NCBI GenBank assembly: GCA_965228615.1
Contig: CBDDHT010000004.1
Coordinates: 2,852,001 to 2,916,000, forward strand
DNA length: 64,000 nt
DNA from: CBDDHT01 sp965228615
GTDB taxonomy: Bacteria; Pseudomonadota; Alphaproteobacteria; Rhizobiales; Methyloligellaceae
Direction: 5' to 3'
Made by a program: the position numbers and the translations under genes. Shown here one piece after another: positions 1-7,811 of the stretch. Below the pieces are notes generated by a model that saw only the letters and a list, made by a program, of their open reading frames with translations, was not told where the DNA came from and searched no databases. Numbering within the stretch: position 1 is the stretch's first letter; each line of letters opens with the position of its first letter.

Positions 1-2
1 TC

Positions 3-1055
3 TGGCGCATACATAGAGTCAGAAGCGACGTAGGAAGGGATGAGAGCGGCGACTTACCTCGAGAAGGCGATGGTCTATGGGTAGCTCAGCCCATCTCAGA
101 ACTGACAATTCCCGGCTACAACCACAATATTCAAAACGCTAAGATATTGGTTGTTGCCAATGCAAAAGGAGGTGTTGGCAAAACGACCGTGGCAGCCTGC
201 CTAGGGGGCAGATTCGCCGAGATCGCGATAGCGAATAACCACAAACCAGTACTTCTTATTGATTTGGATTTTCAAGGGTCTCTCTCGTCGATGTGTTTCG
301 TCGGCGAGGAAAATTGGCTACCCGGCCCGAATCGGGATTCGGAAGCCACGTATCTTTTGAGTGGGAATAAAGATGCAAATGAGATTGCCAATATTAGCAA
401 ACAAGCAATGGTTGCCAAAGGCAATGAACTCTATGTGATCCCAAAATTGAAGGTCATCACATCCTACTATGACCTAGCCCAAGCTGAGAACCGTTTGATG
501 GTCGAGTGGCTGATTGGAGACCGGAAGAAAGATCTCAGACTACATTTAGGAGAATTGCTGCACAGCAATGCCGTCCGCGAGGCATACAGCCTTGTCATTA
601 TTGATTGCCCGCCTCGTCTGACAACAGGAGCAATTCAGGCCCTGGCAGCTGGCACACATCTGTTGGTCCCGACGATATTAGATAATCCCTCAGCCGAAGC
701 AGTTGTTACGTTCGTTCGTCAAGTCGAAGTTTTTCGCAAGGCAGGGCTATGTCCTAGCATAGAGTATCTGGGGGTTGTCGCCACAGTCGTCGACGGACGG
801 CAGAACCTTGAACCAGAACGCATCAGACTTAGCGATCGGATTGGCCTGAGTTGGGATGATGGCGGAGTGGATGGTAAGATATCGCTCTTGCCCATGCCTA
901 CGGAAATTCCTGACAACAAGGCATTTCGAGATGCTGCAGGACAAGGTAACCCGTATTTCACCATGGGCGAAAACCAGCAGGTTAAATCAACGAAAGATGC
1001 CATTAAGGCACTTGCCAATGAGGTGGCTCGGAAGATGAACTTGCCACAGGATTAG
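3..1055 (+). CDS. ParA/MinD-family ATPase, 5' end outside the window
   Basis: A deviant Walker A motif (AKGGVGKTT) is followed by LLIDLDFQGSLSS and by a Walker B-like SLVIIDCPPRL, the signature of ParA/Soj ATPases that segregate plasmids and integrative elements. The only usable start inside the window is a TTG at 147, just five codons before the Walker motif. The frame is open from base 3 without a stop, however, and reads ELTIPGYNHNIQNAKILVV just before the motif. The gene therefore probably starts upstream of the window and 147 is not the true start. It is followed after 15 bases by an unrecognised gene that may be its partner. Family assignment is secure; the cargo it partitions is unknown. 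Confidence 0.85.
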   Translation, partial: WRIHRVRSDVGRDESGDLPREGDGLWVAQPISELTIPGYNHNIQNAKILVVANAKGGVGKTTVAACLGGRFAEIAIANNHKPVLLIDLDFQGSLSSMCFVGEENWLPGPNRDSEATYLLSGNKDANEIANISKQAMVAKGNELYVIPKLKVITSYYDLAQAENRLMVEWLIGDRKKDLRLHLGELLHSNAVREAYSLVIIDCPPRLTTGAIQALAAGTHLLVPTILDNPSAEAVVTFVRQVEVFRKAGLCPSIEYLGVVATVVDGRQNLEPERIRLSDRIGLSWDDGGVDGKISLLPMPTEIPDNKAFRDAAGQGNPYFTMGENQQVKSTKDAIKALANEVARKMNLPQD

Positions 1056-1070
1056 TGGGGTCTATGGACT

Positions 1071-1721
1071 ATGAATGGGAAGGACTTTTCTGGAATCTTA
1101 GATTGCTACGCAGGCTTGCTTGATAATTTTCAATGTTTCGATGATGCAAGAATCTTGCGTGCCGTCGCTTCTGTACTAGCTGAAACCGGCACCCAAACTG
1201 TAGCAGCAACCTGCAAGAAACTAGAGAAACTAAAGATCACTGAATGCAATGGTACCGGCGAGGTCGGCAGGTTCCTTTCTACAGCGCAAAACCTCCAAAA
1301 GTGCGTCGAGGCGACTTCCAAGAAAGCAATCGTGGACGATCTGAAACGGCTGCTCGAATTTCTGCCACCATTTGCTGAGTTATCAGCTGGGCAGTTGAGA
1401 GAGGCACTGCAATCGCAGCCGAAGTCGGCGACGCGAAAGCGGAGTCGATCGGCAGCATCGCTTTCTGATGATGGCATTGCCTCTTACGTTCATCAGTTAA
1501 CGGATGCCCTAGGCAATGATCAGGCCTTTAGCGAGGTCTTCAACAGCCTGAAGAAGGATGTAGCAGTTAAAGCTCCTGTGGCTAAAAAAATCGCGCGTGA
1601 ATTTGCCAAGAAAGCAGGTCGCACGAAAGCCGATTCACTCAAACTAATTTGGGAGCGACATGCCTCTGTAGTAGGGGCAAAAGCTAGAGCAGTAGCCACA
1701 GGCGACAGAACTGCCGGCTGA
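1071..1721 (+). CDS. Hypothetical protein, possible ParA partner
   Basis: This 216-residue protein starts with ATG 15 bases after the ParA-like gene on the same strand, so the two are probably cotranscribed. It has no signal peptide or membrane segment. Residues 1-110 look helical; a basic, Ser/Arg-rich linker lies around residues 118-130 (PKSATRKRSRSAAS). A second helical part with many Lys and Ala follows, with KKIAREFAKKAGRTKADSLK near residues 170-190. By position it could be the centromere-binding or adaptor partner of ParA, but I see no ParB motifs and the function is unknown. The basic linker would fit DNA binding, which is only an inference. Confidence 0.65.
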   Translation: MNGKDFSGILDCYAGLLDNFQCFDDARILRAVASVLAETGTQTVAATCKKLEKLKITECNGTGEVGRFLSTAQNLQKCVEATSKKAIVDDLKRLLEFLPPFAELSAGQLREALQSQPKSATRKRSRSAASLSDDGIASYVHQLTDALGNDQAFSEVFNSLKKDVAVKAPVAKKIAREFAKKAGRTKADSLKLIWERHASVVGAKARAVATGDRTAG

Positions 1722-1836
1722 TATCAATTTGTTGGCTCGACGACGGACTTACATGACACGCTACCCAACGACAGGATGGATCAATTCACTGAGGAGGATC
1801 AGAACTCAGAAGTCCTGACGAGAGACACTAGCTTTA

Positions 1837-2106
1837 GGCCAGGGTGGTGCTCAGCACACCTGTTTGCAGTAACTGATCAAGCAAGCAGCTCAGGAACGAG
1901 GGTTTCATGCGGCAATCAAACAGCCCACATTGGACGGCGTCCGGATGGACGTTGCCATATAGATGGGAGATAGGAAATTAGCATACGACGTTTCAGTCAC
2001 ATCCATACTCGATCATGAGCTGGCCAACATCACGAAGTGCCTGCAGGCAGGAACGGCCATTGTTAACGTGATTGCCAAGCCAATTGCCAGGGCCAGAGAT
2101 ACTTGA
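1837..2106 (+). pseudogene. Decayed 3' fragment of a mobile-element gene
   Basis: One frame reads a coherent protein tail interrupted by two stop codons, TAA at 1870-1872 and TAG at 1960-1962, and ends at TGA 2104-2106. The pieces read LIKQAAQERGFHAAIKQP, then LDGVRMDVAI, stop, MGDRKLAYDVSVTSILDHEL and ANITKCLQAG. No frameshift is needed. From memory this resembles the C-terminal, nuclease-like tail (pattern DVA..E.....A.E.SVT...E..N..KCL.AG) of large ATPases found in conjugative plasmids and elements. I cannot confirm the exact family. The 5' part of the gene is not recognisable upstream. Confidence 0.6.
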
Positions 2107-2251
2107 GAAAAACCTGAGTGCTGGTGGGCAAATGCGAAAAACATACCATATTTAAACTTGAGATTTTGACCGCTCTCTGCCAATTTCCATTGTCATTCTA
2201 AATGGACATATGTGTGTCGGTCGATCTTAAACTTCGACTGCAGCCAATGAT

Positions 2252-2256
2252 GGAGG
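2252..2256 (+). promoter_or_regulatory. Ribosome binding site GGAGG
   Basis: A full GGAGG lies six bases before the GTG at 2263 and supports that codon as the start of the small gene that follows. Confidence 0.65.
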
Positions 2257-2262
2257 AAAATT

Positions 2263-2538
2263 GTGACAGCGTTTAATCATGTTTCTGGCACCGTGTCATT
2301 TTCATTTCAATATAACCGTTCGGTAATTCATTATGCAAATTTTGCAATGGAGCCCGCTGGTCCTATGCCGACCTATAGCGTTGGATCGACGATGGAGTTG
2401 CATGATGGCTCAAGCGGAACTTTAATCAAGGCAATGGGGAAGGTAATTGACATCCATTATTATACTGTGACTGATAATTCAGGTAATTTGTCGAATAATA
2501 TGACGATAATTTGCGAAGACTCTCGCATCATGCCATGA
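2263..2538 (+). CDS. Small hypothetical protein, 91 aa
   Basis: A GTG start at 2263 sits behind a perfect Shine-Dalgarno sequence, so this short AT-rich gene is likely real. The protein has no signal peptide or membrane helix. It alternates short polar and hydrophobic stretches (TVSFSFQYNRSVIHYANF, KVIDIHYYTVTDNSGNL), which suggests a small beta-sheet protein. I do not recognise a family. It stands alone between a pseudogene and a 450-base gap. Confidence 0.6.
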   Translation: MTAFNHVSGTVSFSFQYNRSVIHYANFAMEPAGPMPTYSVGSTMELHDGSSGTLIKAMGKVIDIHYYTVTDNSGNLSNNMTIICEDSRIMP

Positions 2539-2541
2539 CAA

Positions 2542-2559
2542 AATCACCTACTGGTGATT
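2542..2559 (+). terminator. Possible terminator hairpin after the 91-aa gene
   Basis: AATCACC (2542-2548) pairs perfectly with GGTGATT (2553-2559) across a four-base loop, starting four bases after the stop codon. No T run follows, so intrinsic termination is uncertain. Confidence 0.35.
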
Positions 2560-2990
2560 GATTAATCAGCCATTGGGAGCCTAGGCTAATCATCTATGAA
2601 AGCGTGAGAGCTTGAGACATCGCATCCCTAATCTAATGCAAAAAATATCTTCGGCTATTTGAAACAGCAACAGACGTTTCAGCGGGATATTAGAATGACC
2701 TGCGCCCTTTGGCGCCTTCGTTCATTTGGAGAGTCCTTGGATTGAATATCTCAATGTTTCGAGTTCAGTGAGCGCGCCGGGCGTGGAGTTCTCAAATTTC
2801 CCTTGTAACTTAGGGTGGATAATCACCGTCTCGGTAGAGAAAAATCTCCTTAGATCCGGTTAAATGGCTTTCGTTTGGGCAGATCCAATTCTGATTCCAG
2901 AACGCTTGATCATAAAGACAGTTTTGCCTTTACCTCTTACGGTTTAGACTAACTGGAGCATATCAAACTCGAGGCCGTAGGAGTTTCCAA
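2560..2990. other. Gap without a recognisable gene
   Basis: About 430 bases hold no open frame with a credible start, no RNA gene and no clear repeat that I can see. The last part presumably carries the promoter of the beta-propeller gene starting at 2991. Confidence 0.5.
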
Positions 2991-4007
2991 ATGACGCGAT
3001 TTGTAGTTTTCTGTTTCATTCTGTTGTTACTTATTGATCAATCAAACGCCTCGTGCTTCAACCGGACATTGAGCGTAACACGATACCATTATCTCAATCC
3101 AGCTAATATAGCCTCAAGTTATCAAGATATTTACAAGATCAAATTTACAGGTGCGGGCTCTGGGGCGACAGCTCAAATAACAAGATTGACAAGTGGTGCT
3201 ATTGCCGCAAATCCATATGACAATACATTCGCGACATGGTCACCGGACGGAACACGGATCGCCTTTGGATCCACCCGCAGCGGTGGATATATACACATCT
3301 ATGTAATGAATCATTCTGACTCGAATAACGATGGGCAGGGCGACAATCTAGTACAGGTAACCAACGACAATTTCGACTACGAAGATCTCTTTTGGGGAAC
3401 GGGAAACAAAATCGTTTACACGACTTACAAGAGCGACCCTGGTGGCAAGTATCAAGTTCATATTGGCGAGTTGTCCCCGAGCACTCCCATCCTTATGGAC
3501 CCTCTGAAATTAACATCAGGCAACACAACCAAGGGCGTGCCAGTGCTTAGCCCGGATGGACTAGCGGTACTTTTTCAAAATGAGGAGTCGCCGCACCCCA
3601 ATCGAACTCAGTCAGTGAATCATGTATTGGCGGTTGGCGGGGCGACTACCAAGCTAATCGACAATAGCAAAACTCACCAAGGTCTACACATCAAACCCGA
3701 CAACTCCACGCTTGTTACATCGTCCAATCTACTTGATCCAAACAAGCTCGATTTGCTTTCACGTAGCGTCGATCTAACCGTAAGCCCACCCACTGTGAGT
3801 AACCCCATCTCGCTGGATGTCACTCCTAGCCTAGACAAACACGACCCCGTTTATAGTCCAGACGGGGCATGCTTAGCTTTTTTGGGCAACGACAATAGCG
3901 TCATATATGGGCCCAACAGCGACCTTTACATTCGAGATCTGGCAAGCGGTACCACGCATAGAATGACATCAAGTCGAGATATTGCTGGTGTAGCCTGGAT
4001 GCCGTAG
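2991..4007 (+). CDS. Secreted TolB-like beta-propeller protein
   Basis: The 338-residue protein begins with a clear signal peptide (hydrophobic VVFCFILLLLI, cleavage probably near NAS-C at residue 20). It contains repeats of the PD40/TolB propeller type: TWSPDGTRIAFGSTRSGG near 84, PVLSPDGLAVLFQNEE near 184 and PVYSPDGACLAFLGND near 287. These SPDG blades usually build a six-bladed propeller in the periplasm or outside the cell that binds proteins or sugars. A purine-rich AGGAG lies just before the ATG. It lies upstream of a second small secreted protein. The specific ligand is unknown. Confidence 0.75.
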   Translation: MTRFVVFCFILLLLIDQSNASCFNRTLSVTRYHYLNPANIASSYQDIYKIKFTGAGSGATAQITRLTSGAIAANPYDNTFATWSPDGTRIAFGSTRSGGYIHIYVMNHSDSNNDGQGDNLVQVTNDNFDYEDLFWGTGNKIVYTTYKSDPGGKYQVHIGELSPSTPILMDPLKLTSGNTTKGVPVLSPDGLAVLFQNEESPHPNRTQSVNHVLAVGGATTKLIDNSKTHQGLHIKPDNSTLVTSSNLLDPNKLDLLSRSVDLTVSPPTVSNPISLDVTPSLDKHDPVYSPDGACLAFLGNDNSVIYGPNSDLYIRDLASGTTHRMTSSRDIAGVAWMP

Positions 4008-4050
4008 CTGGTTCCAAAAACAACAGCCTAAATTGAGAAATGATGAAGAT

Positions 4051-4443
4051 ATGCCTTCAGCAAGCGTTTTGAAACCAACAACTTTTTTGGTCGCAGCCTT
4101 CGCCGTCTGTGTTGTTGTCGCAGAAGCATACGCCGAGAAAGCAAAGGCCGTGCGTTGCAAGGAATTTGATTCAACGATGGTCAAATCAAAGACCGTCAAC
4201 AGCATCAAGGTTTACATTCACACGCTCGAAGCAGTCCCAGCATCCGGCATTACCGAACGCTGTTCGGCGGAGTTCCCGCCCTTGAATTTTTGCACACTCT
4301 CGCAGCACTCAGAAGGTGGCAGCAAGCGCCGCTGTAACGTGACATGGGCGAGGAGCATAGTTGATGCAGGTAGGTGGATTTTGCATGTGCGAAATGATGA
4401 TACTAAAGGGAACAATCTGGTCTGCTCAATGATTTGTTTTTAA
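4051..4443 (+). CDS. Small secreted cysteine-rich hypothetical protein
   Basis: The frame can start at TTG 4033 or ATG 4051; the ATG gives a classical signal peptide (TFLVAAFAVCVVVAEAYA, cleavage near residue 29) and is preferred. The mature part, about 100 residues, has at least six cysteines (RCKEF, ERCSAEF, FCTL, RRCNVTW, LVCSMICF), which suggests disulfide bonds in the periplasm or outside. It starts 43 bases after the propeller gene and is likely in the same transcript. No family is recognised. Confidence 0.55.
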   Translation: MPSASVLKPTTFLVAAFAVCVVVAEAYAEKAKAVRCKEFDSTMVKSKTVNSIKVYIHTLEAVPASGITERCSAEFPPLNFCTLSQHSEGGSKRRCNVTWARSIVDAGRWILHVRNDDTKGNNLVCSMICF

Positions 4444-4543
4444 CCTTCGCACACCTGCACCTGACCCAGTCATTTAAATTCCGGACCCTAGCGGAATTTG
4501 TTGACTACGTGAGGATTGAGTATGTTCAATCTCAGATCAAGTG

Positions 4544-4551
4544 TTAGTTTG
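4544..4551 (+). repeat. Left 8-bp direct repeat (target duplication)
   Basis: TTAGTTTG directly abuts the left inverted repeat at 4552. The same eight bases directly abut the outer end of the right inverted repeat at 7788-7795. This is the pattern left by transposition. Confidence 0.75.
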
Positions 4552-4573
4552 CGGCATTAGGTAGCAAGCGCAC
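4552..4573 (+). repeat. Left terminal inverted repeat, 22 bp
   Basis: It begins CGGCATTAGG and ends AAGCGCAC, and is identical to the reverse complement of 7766-7787 over all 22 bases. Confidence 0.8.
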
Positions 4574-4619
4574 TAACTTTCAGGTGGCTTCCGTTCCCTA
4601 AGTTAAAGAAAATCTGGGT

Positions 4620-5012
4620 ATGGGCGATCCCTACCCAATTGTCGTATTGAAGCGAAAGCGTGACGAGCTATCAGGCGAGATACTTCGCCACAAAGAACGC
4701 TTGAAAGCCGCTCAAGCCGATCTGGAACACATAGACCACGTGCTGCGCATCATGGGCTACGACAAAGGCCCATCGCTTATTCAGCCCATCAAAAAGAGCA
4801 TCTGGTTGTTCAAGCGCGGAGAGTTGAAGCGTCTCATTCTGGACATCCAGCGCAAGGCCGGTCGGCCCTTATCCAACCGGGAATTCAGCATCGAGGTTAT
4901 CCACCGCAAAGGCAGGGAAAACACCGCGCCGATACAGCGGGTTATGGACAAGAAAGTGCGTGGCGCGCGGCGGCGGATCGGAAATAAAAAGGACGGGCCA
5001 ACCCTCGTTTAA
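4620..5012 (+). CDS. Hypothetical coiled-coil protein, 130 aa
   Basis: The ATG lies 46 bases inside the left inverted repeat. Residues 10-45 form a charged heptad-like helix (KRKRDELSGEILRHKERLKA), then comes a helical basic middle (KRGELKRLILDIQRKAGRPL). The protein ends with a strongly basic tail (MDKKVRGARRRIGNKKDG). There is no signal peptide or membrane segment. The charge would fit nucleic-acid binding, which is an inference. The gene converges on the 408-aa gene with 13 bases between the two stop codons. I do not recognise a named family. Confidence 0.6.
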   Translation: MGDPYPIVVLKRKRDELSGEILRHKERLKAAQADLEHIDHVLRIMGYDKGPSLIQPIKKSIWLFKRGELKRLILDIQRKAGRPLSNREFSIEVIHRKGRENTAPIQRVMDKKVRGARRRIGNKKDGPTLV

Positions 5013-5025
5013 TGAAAATTACCAG

Positions 5026-6252
5026 TTAGAAAATCGCCAAACCAACAAGAAACCCCCCGAATGCCAAAAATGTGAAGCTTAATATTAATTCAGGCCAAGC
5101 ATATTTGCGACGCTTAAAGCACACAGCATGTCGCGAAAGATTTCCAGAAATTTTGTCTCGAAATCGGAGTTTATCGAGAAGCAGTAAACGTAGCGCAGCC
5201 AATATCAGTAGTAATACTACAATTACGGATAGCCCGTCGGTTATCATCAAACTATAGAGCGCCTGTACAAACGGTGGCTGTTCACCTAGCACTGACGAGT
5301 CTTTGCCGAGGAAATTTAGAGCGCCGACCAGCACCAATATAAAGGTGATAATTTTATCGGCTAAATGATGCAGACGGGGAATAAGATGTCTCTGCTCATT
5401 GTCCAGCGCTATCGCGATTTCACTTTTGGCCGACTCTTCGAAATGAACCAAAGAATAGTCAAGACCATCAGCCTCTTTTTCTGTCATGATATTTTTTCGA
5501 AAGGAATGAAGATAAGCAATTACCCCCAACGCCCTATGCAGCGATTGGCTATGACCATTGCGCCTCAGCACAATTGCTTTCCGAGCGAGAGAATAGTTAA
5601 CTTGCCCTTTCCAGTCATCATCTTCGGGGCAAACGTCCAATATTCTATCTGTATCATGGGGATGAAATTTGTGCTTGTGCAACAAATCTCTAAGAAAGAA
5701 GTAGAATTGAGAACAAACTGACTGCTCTAAATCTGAAAAGCCAATCGCTTCATCAGGTGATGGCATTTTTTCTGGCGATATTACAATTATGCCACTGCGC
5801 TGAATTTCAAACATTACAACGGCAGATGCTTTTTCCCGAATTGCATCCCCGAGTGTCGTGTCAAGACGTAACTCATTGTTGGGGGGGCTCTCTACAGTAC
5901 GCATCGAGTCGCGCACTTGCGACCTTACCTCACGCCATTCATCTGGCTTGAATAATAGGACCTTCCCCGCCAAGAAGTCGTCTTCCCCCCAGTGACGCAT
6001 GTAGCAAACAAAATATAAATTGCCGTTTTTCTCGTAGAATATCTTGTCTACGAGATTTTTGGAAAATATCCAGTTCGACAGAAATGGTATCGATGTGTCA
6101 GAAAGATTGCGCCGTTGGAAGCCTATGAAATGAGTGCCAGCGTCCTCTAGATCACCGCTAAACACCACAGGGCTGGGATGATTTGAGAGGCCTGCTATTG
6201 AAAAAGATAGTCGACCAACAACATTTGGCACCCAGCCAGCATATTTTTTCAT
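5026..6252 (-). CDS. Hypothetical protein with C-terminal membrane anchor
   Basis: The 408-residue protein has a soluble N-terminal part of about 290 residues. The last 115 residues hold three hydrophobic segments (IITFILVLVGALNFLG; LSVIVVLLLILAALRLLLL; LILSFTFLAFGGFLVGLAIF). The soluble part contains no nucleotide-binding or protease motif that I recognise; it has conserved-looking aromatic and acidic stretches (YFVCYMRHWGEDDFLAGK). The start codon is three bases after the stop of the 103-aa membrane protein gene, so the two form an operon. The domain plan of a soluble sensor or effector with membrane helices resembles many defence and stress effectors, but no homology supports that here. 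Confidence 0.7.
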   Translation of the reverse strand: MKKYAGWVPNVVGRLSFSIAGLSNHPSPVVFSGDLEDAGTHFIGFQRRNLSDTSIPFLSNWIFSKNLVDKIFYEKNGNLYFVCYMRHWGEDDFLAGKVLLFKPDEWREVRSQVRDSMRTVESPPNNELRLDTTLGDAIREKASAVVMFEIQRSGIIVISPEKMPSPDEAIGFSDLEQSVCSQFYFFLRDLLHKHKFHPHDTDRILDVCPEDDDWKGQVNYSLARKAIVLRRNGHSQSLHRALGVIAYLHSFRKNIMTEKEADGLDYSLVHFEESAKSEIAIALDNEQRHLIPRLHHLADKIITFILVLVGALNFLGKDSSVLGEQPPFVQALYSLMITDGLSVIVVLLLILAALRLLLLDKLRFRDKISGNLSRHAVCFKRRKYAWPELILSFTFLAFGGFLVGLAIF

Positions 6253-6255
6253 GAA

Positions 6256-6567
6256 TTAGGTTAGGCGATCTATCATTTCGTCAGAAAGTCGGCCCTGCGG
6301 AATAAGCTTGCCATCCTTGTTTACGGCAAGCCCTGCAGAAATGGCATGGTCCCGCTGTTGCTTGGAATAGGGGTCACGATTACCGGATAAAGCTTCCCAT
6401 GAACTCTCGGGGGATTTGTTTGCGGCAGCCCGAAAGGCTTCATCGCGAGAGGAAAACAGAACGATTGCGTGTCGAAACAACACGAGACCGATGAATAAAA
6501 ACAGTATCCCGCCTAGAAAGGGAATAATATTTTGAAGGAGAGTTTCCATAAAGATCAAGAGAGCCAA
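6256..6567 (-). CDS. Small membrane protein, upstream partner of the 408-aa gene
   Basis: The protein has 103 residues from the first ATG; a second ATG seven codons in (6549) is an alternative start. One transmembrane helix lies at about residues 13-36 (IIPFLGGILFLFIGLVLF). A hydrophilic tail follows with a motif reminiscent of short SHOCT-like modules (AISAGLAVNKDGKLIPQG). It is first in a two-gene operon with the 408-aa gene, three bases apart. The function is unknown. Confidence 0.6.
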   Translation of the reverse strand: MALLIFMETLLQNIIPFLGGILFLFIGLVLFRHAIVLFSSRDEAFRAAANKSPESSWEALSGNRDPYSKQQRDHAISAGLAVNKDGKLIPQGRLSDEMIDRLT

Positions 6568-6738
6568 CCTCGAATCGTACTGGTACTCACCTATTGTAAG
6601 TGATTATGCAGCCAATTACAAGAGTCGGGGGTTGACTCTGGAGCGCAGTTGTGATTTTGCCGCTTTGGTGTTGCCACAACCTCGTTAAGGCTGTGAAGTC
6701 GTGCGCGGCCAATAGCCCGCCCACTGTCGGCTCACGGG

Positions 6739-7702
6739 ATGCGCCAGTGCCAAACCAAGCGCTCGGCCTGCCAAAGCGCCATTGGCTTCACGGCAATGTC
6801 TGGAAGCGATAGGCACGGAAACCTTACTCTTGCGCTGATTGTAGGCGCCGTTCTCGTATTTGTGGTGCTGCTGTTCGCTGCGATAGTGTCAGAGCATCGC
6901 GCCCAAATGCATCGGATCTACGAGGACTATCAGCAGAATACTGCCAAAGAGCAACGCAAGGCCGCCGACAAAGCAGCACGCACCTGCATCGGGATGGAGG
7001 TGGTCGCTATCACGAAATGCGTATCTGGTCAGATAGCAGCTCATTACAATCAGCAGACTACTAGTCAGGACCTGAAGGCCCAGAAAGATATGGCCCTTTG
7101 GACCTTTTGGATGTTCGTGGCCTCTTGCGGGACCGTCCTGACTGCGGCGATTGGCATTTACTACATACGTAGCACCCTTGAGGAAACACGAAAGACTACT
7201 AAGGCCGGTAGCATCGCCGCCCAGGCTGCCCAAACTTCCGTTAAAGCCTCGCGAGAAATCGCGGAGCGCGAACTGCGGGCCTATGCATGCATTGAAAGTG
7301 TACGATGGAAGCTGGACCGCGAAGCCATCCAAGTCAGTGTGTTGGTCAAGAACTTCGGTCAGACACCAGCGTATGATTTGGACGTTCAAGGGACATCGAG
7401 TCTTTATGAGGCCAATGAGGCACCTGAATTCCATGAGTGGGATGCCAGCGACCCGAAAAACACAAACCGTATTGGGGCCGGGCGCCCACACCCAACAATT
7501 CGTTGTCCTTAGCGGCGCTCGCGCAACCGATTTCAGTGACTTGCGCGCTGGATTGCTGTCCCTCCACACGAGCGGAGAGGTCCGGTATCGCGACGCCTTT
7601 GGCCATGATCGATTCACAAAATATCGGTACACGTGCGGCGACCCCGTTGGCTTCGTCGACGACTACATGTCCACTTGTCCAGAGGGCAACGAAGCCAACT
7701 AA
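6739..7702 (+). pseudogene. Frameshifted gene for a two-helix membrane protein
   Basis: The frame from ATG 6739 (or ATG 6796) codes for a protein with transmembrane helices near residues 28-48 (LALIVGAVLVFVVLLFAAIV) and 116-140 (LWTFWMFVASCGTVLTAAIG). A soluble beta-rich domain follows (VSVLVKNFGQTPAYDLDV) and is cut at 7512. The expected end of the domain (LGPGAHTQQFVVLSG, GEVRYRDAFGHDRFTKYRY and a terminal EGNEAN) continues in the next frame to 7702. Removing one A from the AAAAA run at 7456-7460 joins the two into about 320 residues. Proteins of this plan are common, mostly uncharacterised, in Bradyrhizobium and relatives. Whether the indel is real decay or a sequencing error cannot be told from one sequence. 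Confidence 0.7.
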
Positions 7703-7765
7703 CAATTTTTGAATTCTCAAATACTCTTCGCTCTCAGCAAGGTGGCAAGCTGACCAGAAATCTTG

Positions 7766-7787
7766 GTGCGCTTGCTACCTAATGCCG
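7766..7787 (-). repeat. Right terminal inverted repeat, 22 bp
   Basis: This is the exact reverse complement of 4552-4573. It ends at 7787, directly followed by the second copy of the direct repeat. Confidence 0.8.
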
Positions 7788-7795
7788 TTAGTTTG
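7788..7795 (+). repeat. Right 8-bp direct repeat (target duplication)
   Basis: This copy of TTAGTTTG is identical to 4544-4551. It lies 16 bases from the stop codon of the neighbouring regulator gene. Confidence 0.75.
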
Positions 7796-7811
7796 GATCA
7801 GCTCGGACCGT

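Larger units (their letters stand above)
4552..7787. mobile_element. Cargo-bearing transposed unit without a transposase
   Basis: The 3236-bp segment is bounded by perfect 22-bp inverted repeats (4552-4573 and 7766-7787), with weaker similarity continuing about 20 bases further inward on both sides. Outside it stand identical 8-bp direct repeats (TTAGTTTG). Between the ends lie four genes: a 130-aa protein, a convergent pair coding for 408-aa and 103-aa membrane proteins, and a frameshifted membrane protein gene. None resembles a transposase or recombinase. It fits a non-autonomous unit mobilised in trans, like the mobile insertion cassettes described in Bacillus cereus. The parent insertion sequence family is not identified; an 8-bp duplication is compatible with several. 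Confidence 0.75.

Noticed and set aside
1776..1973. 65-aa open frame on the plus strand
   Set aside because: It lies in another frame across the decayed gene, which reads coherently; the 65-aa sequence has no protein-like pattern.
6889..7632. 247-aa open frame on the minus strand
   Set aside because: It is antisense to the frameshifted membrane protein gene, whose two halves have clear membrane helices and a family-like end.
4552..7787. Assigning the transposed unit to a named insertion sequence or Tn3 family
   Set aside because: The ends do not start with the bases of families I know well, and no transposase is present; an 8-bp duplication fits several families.
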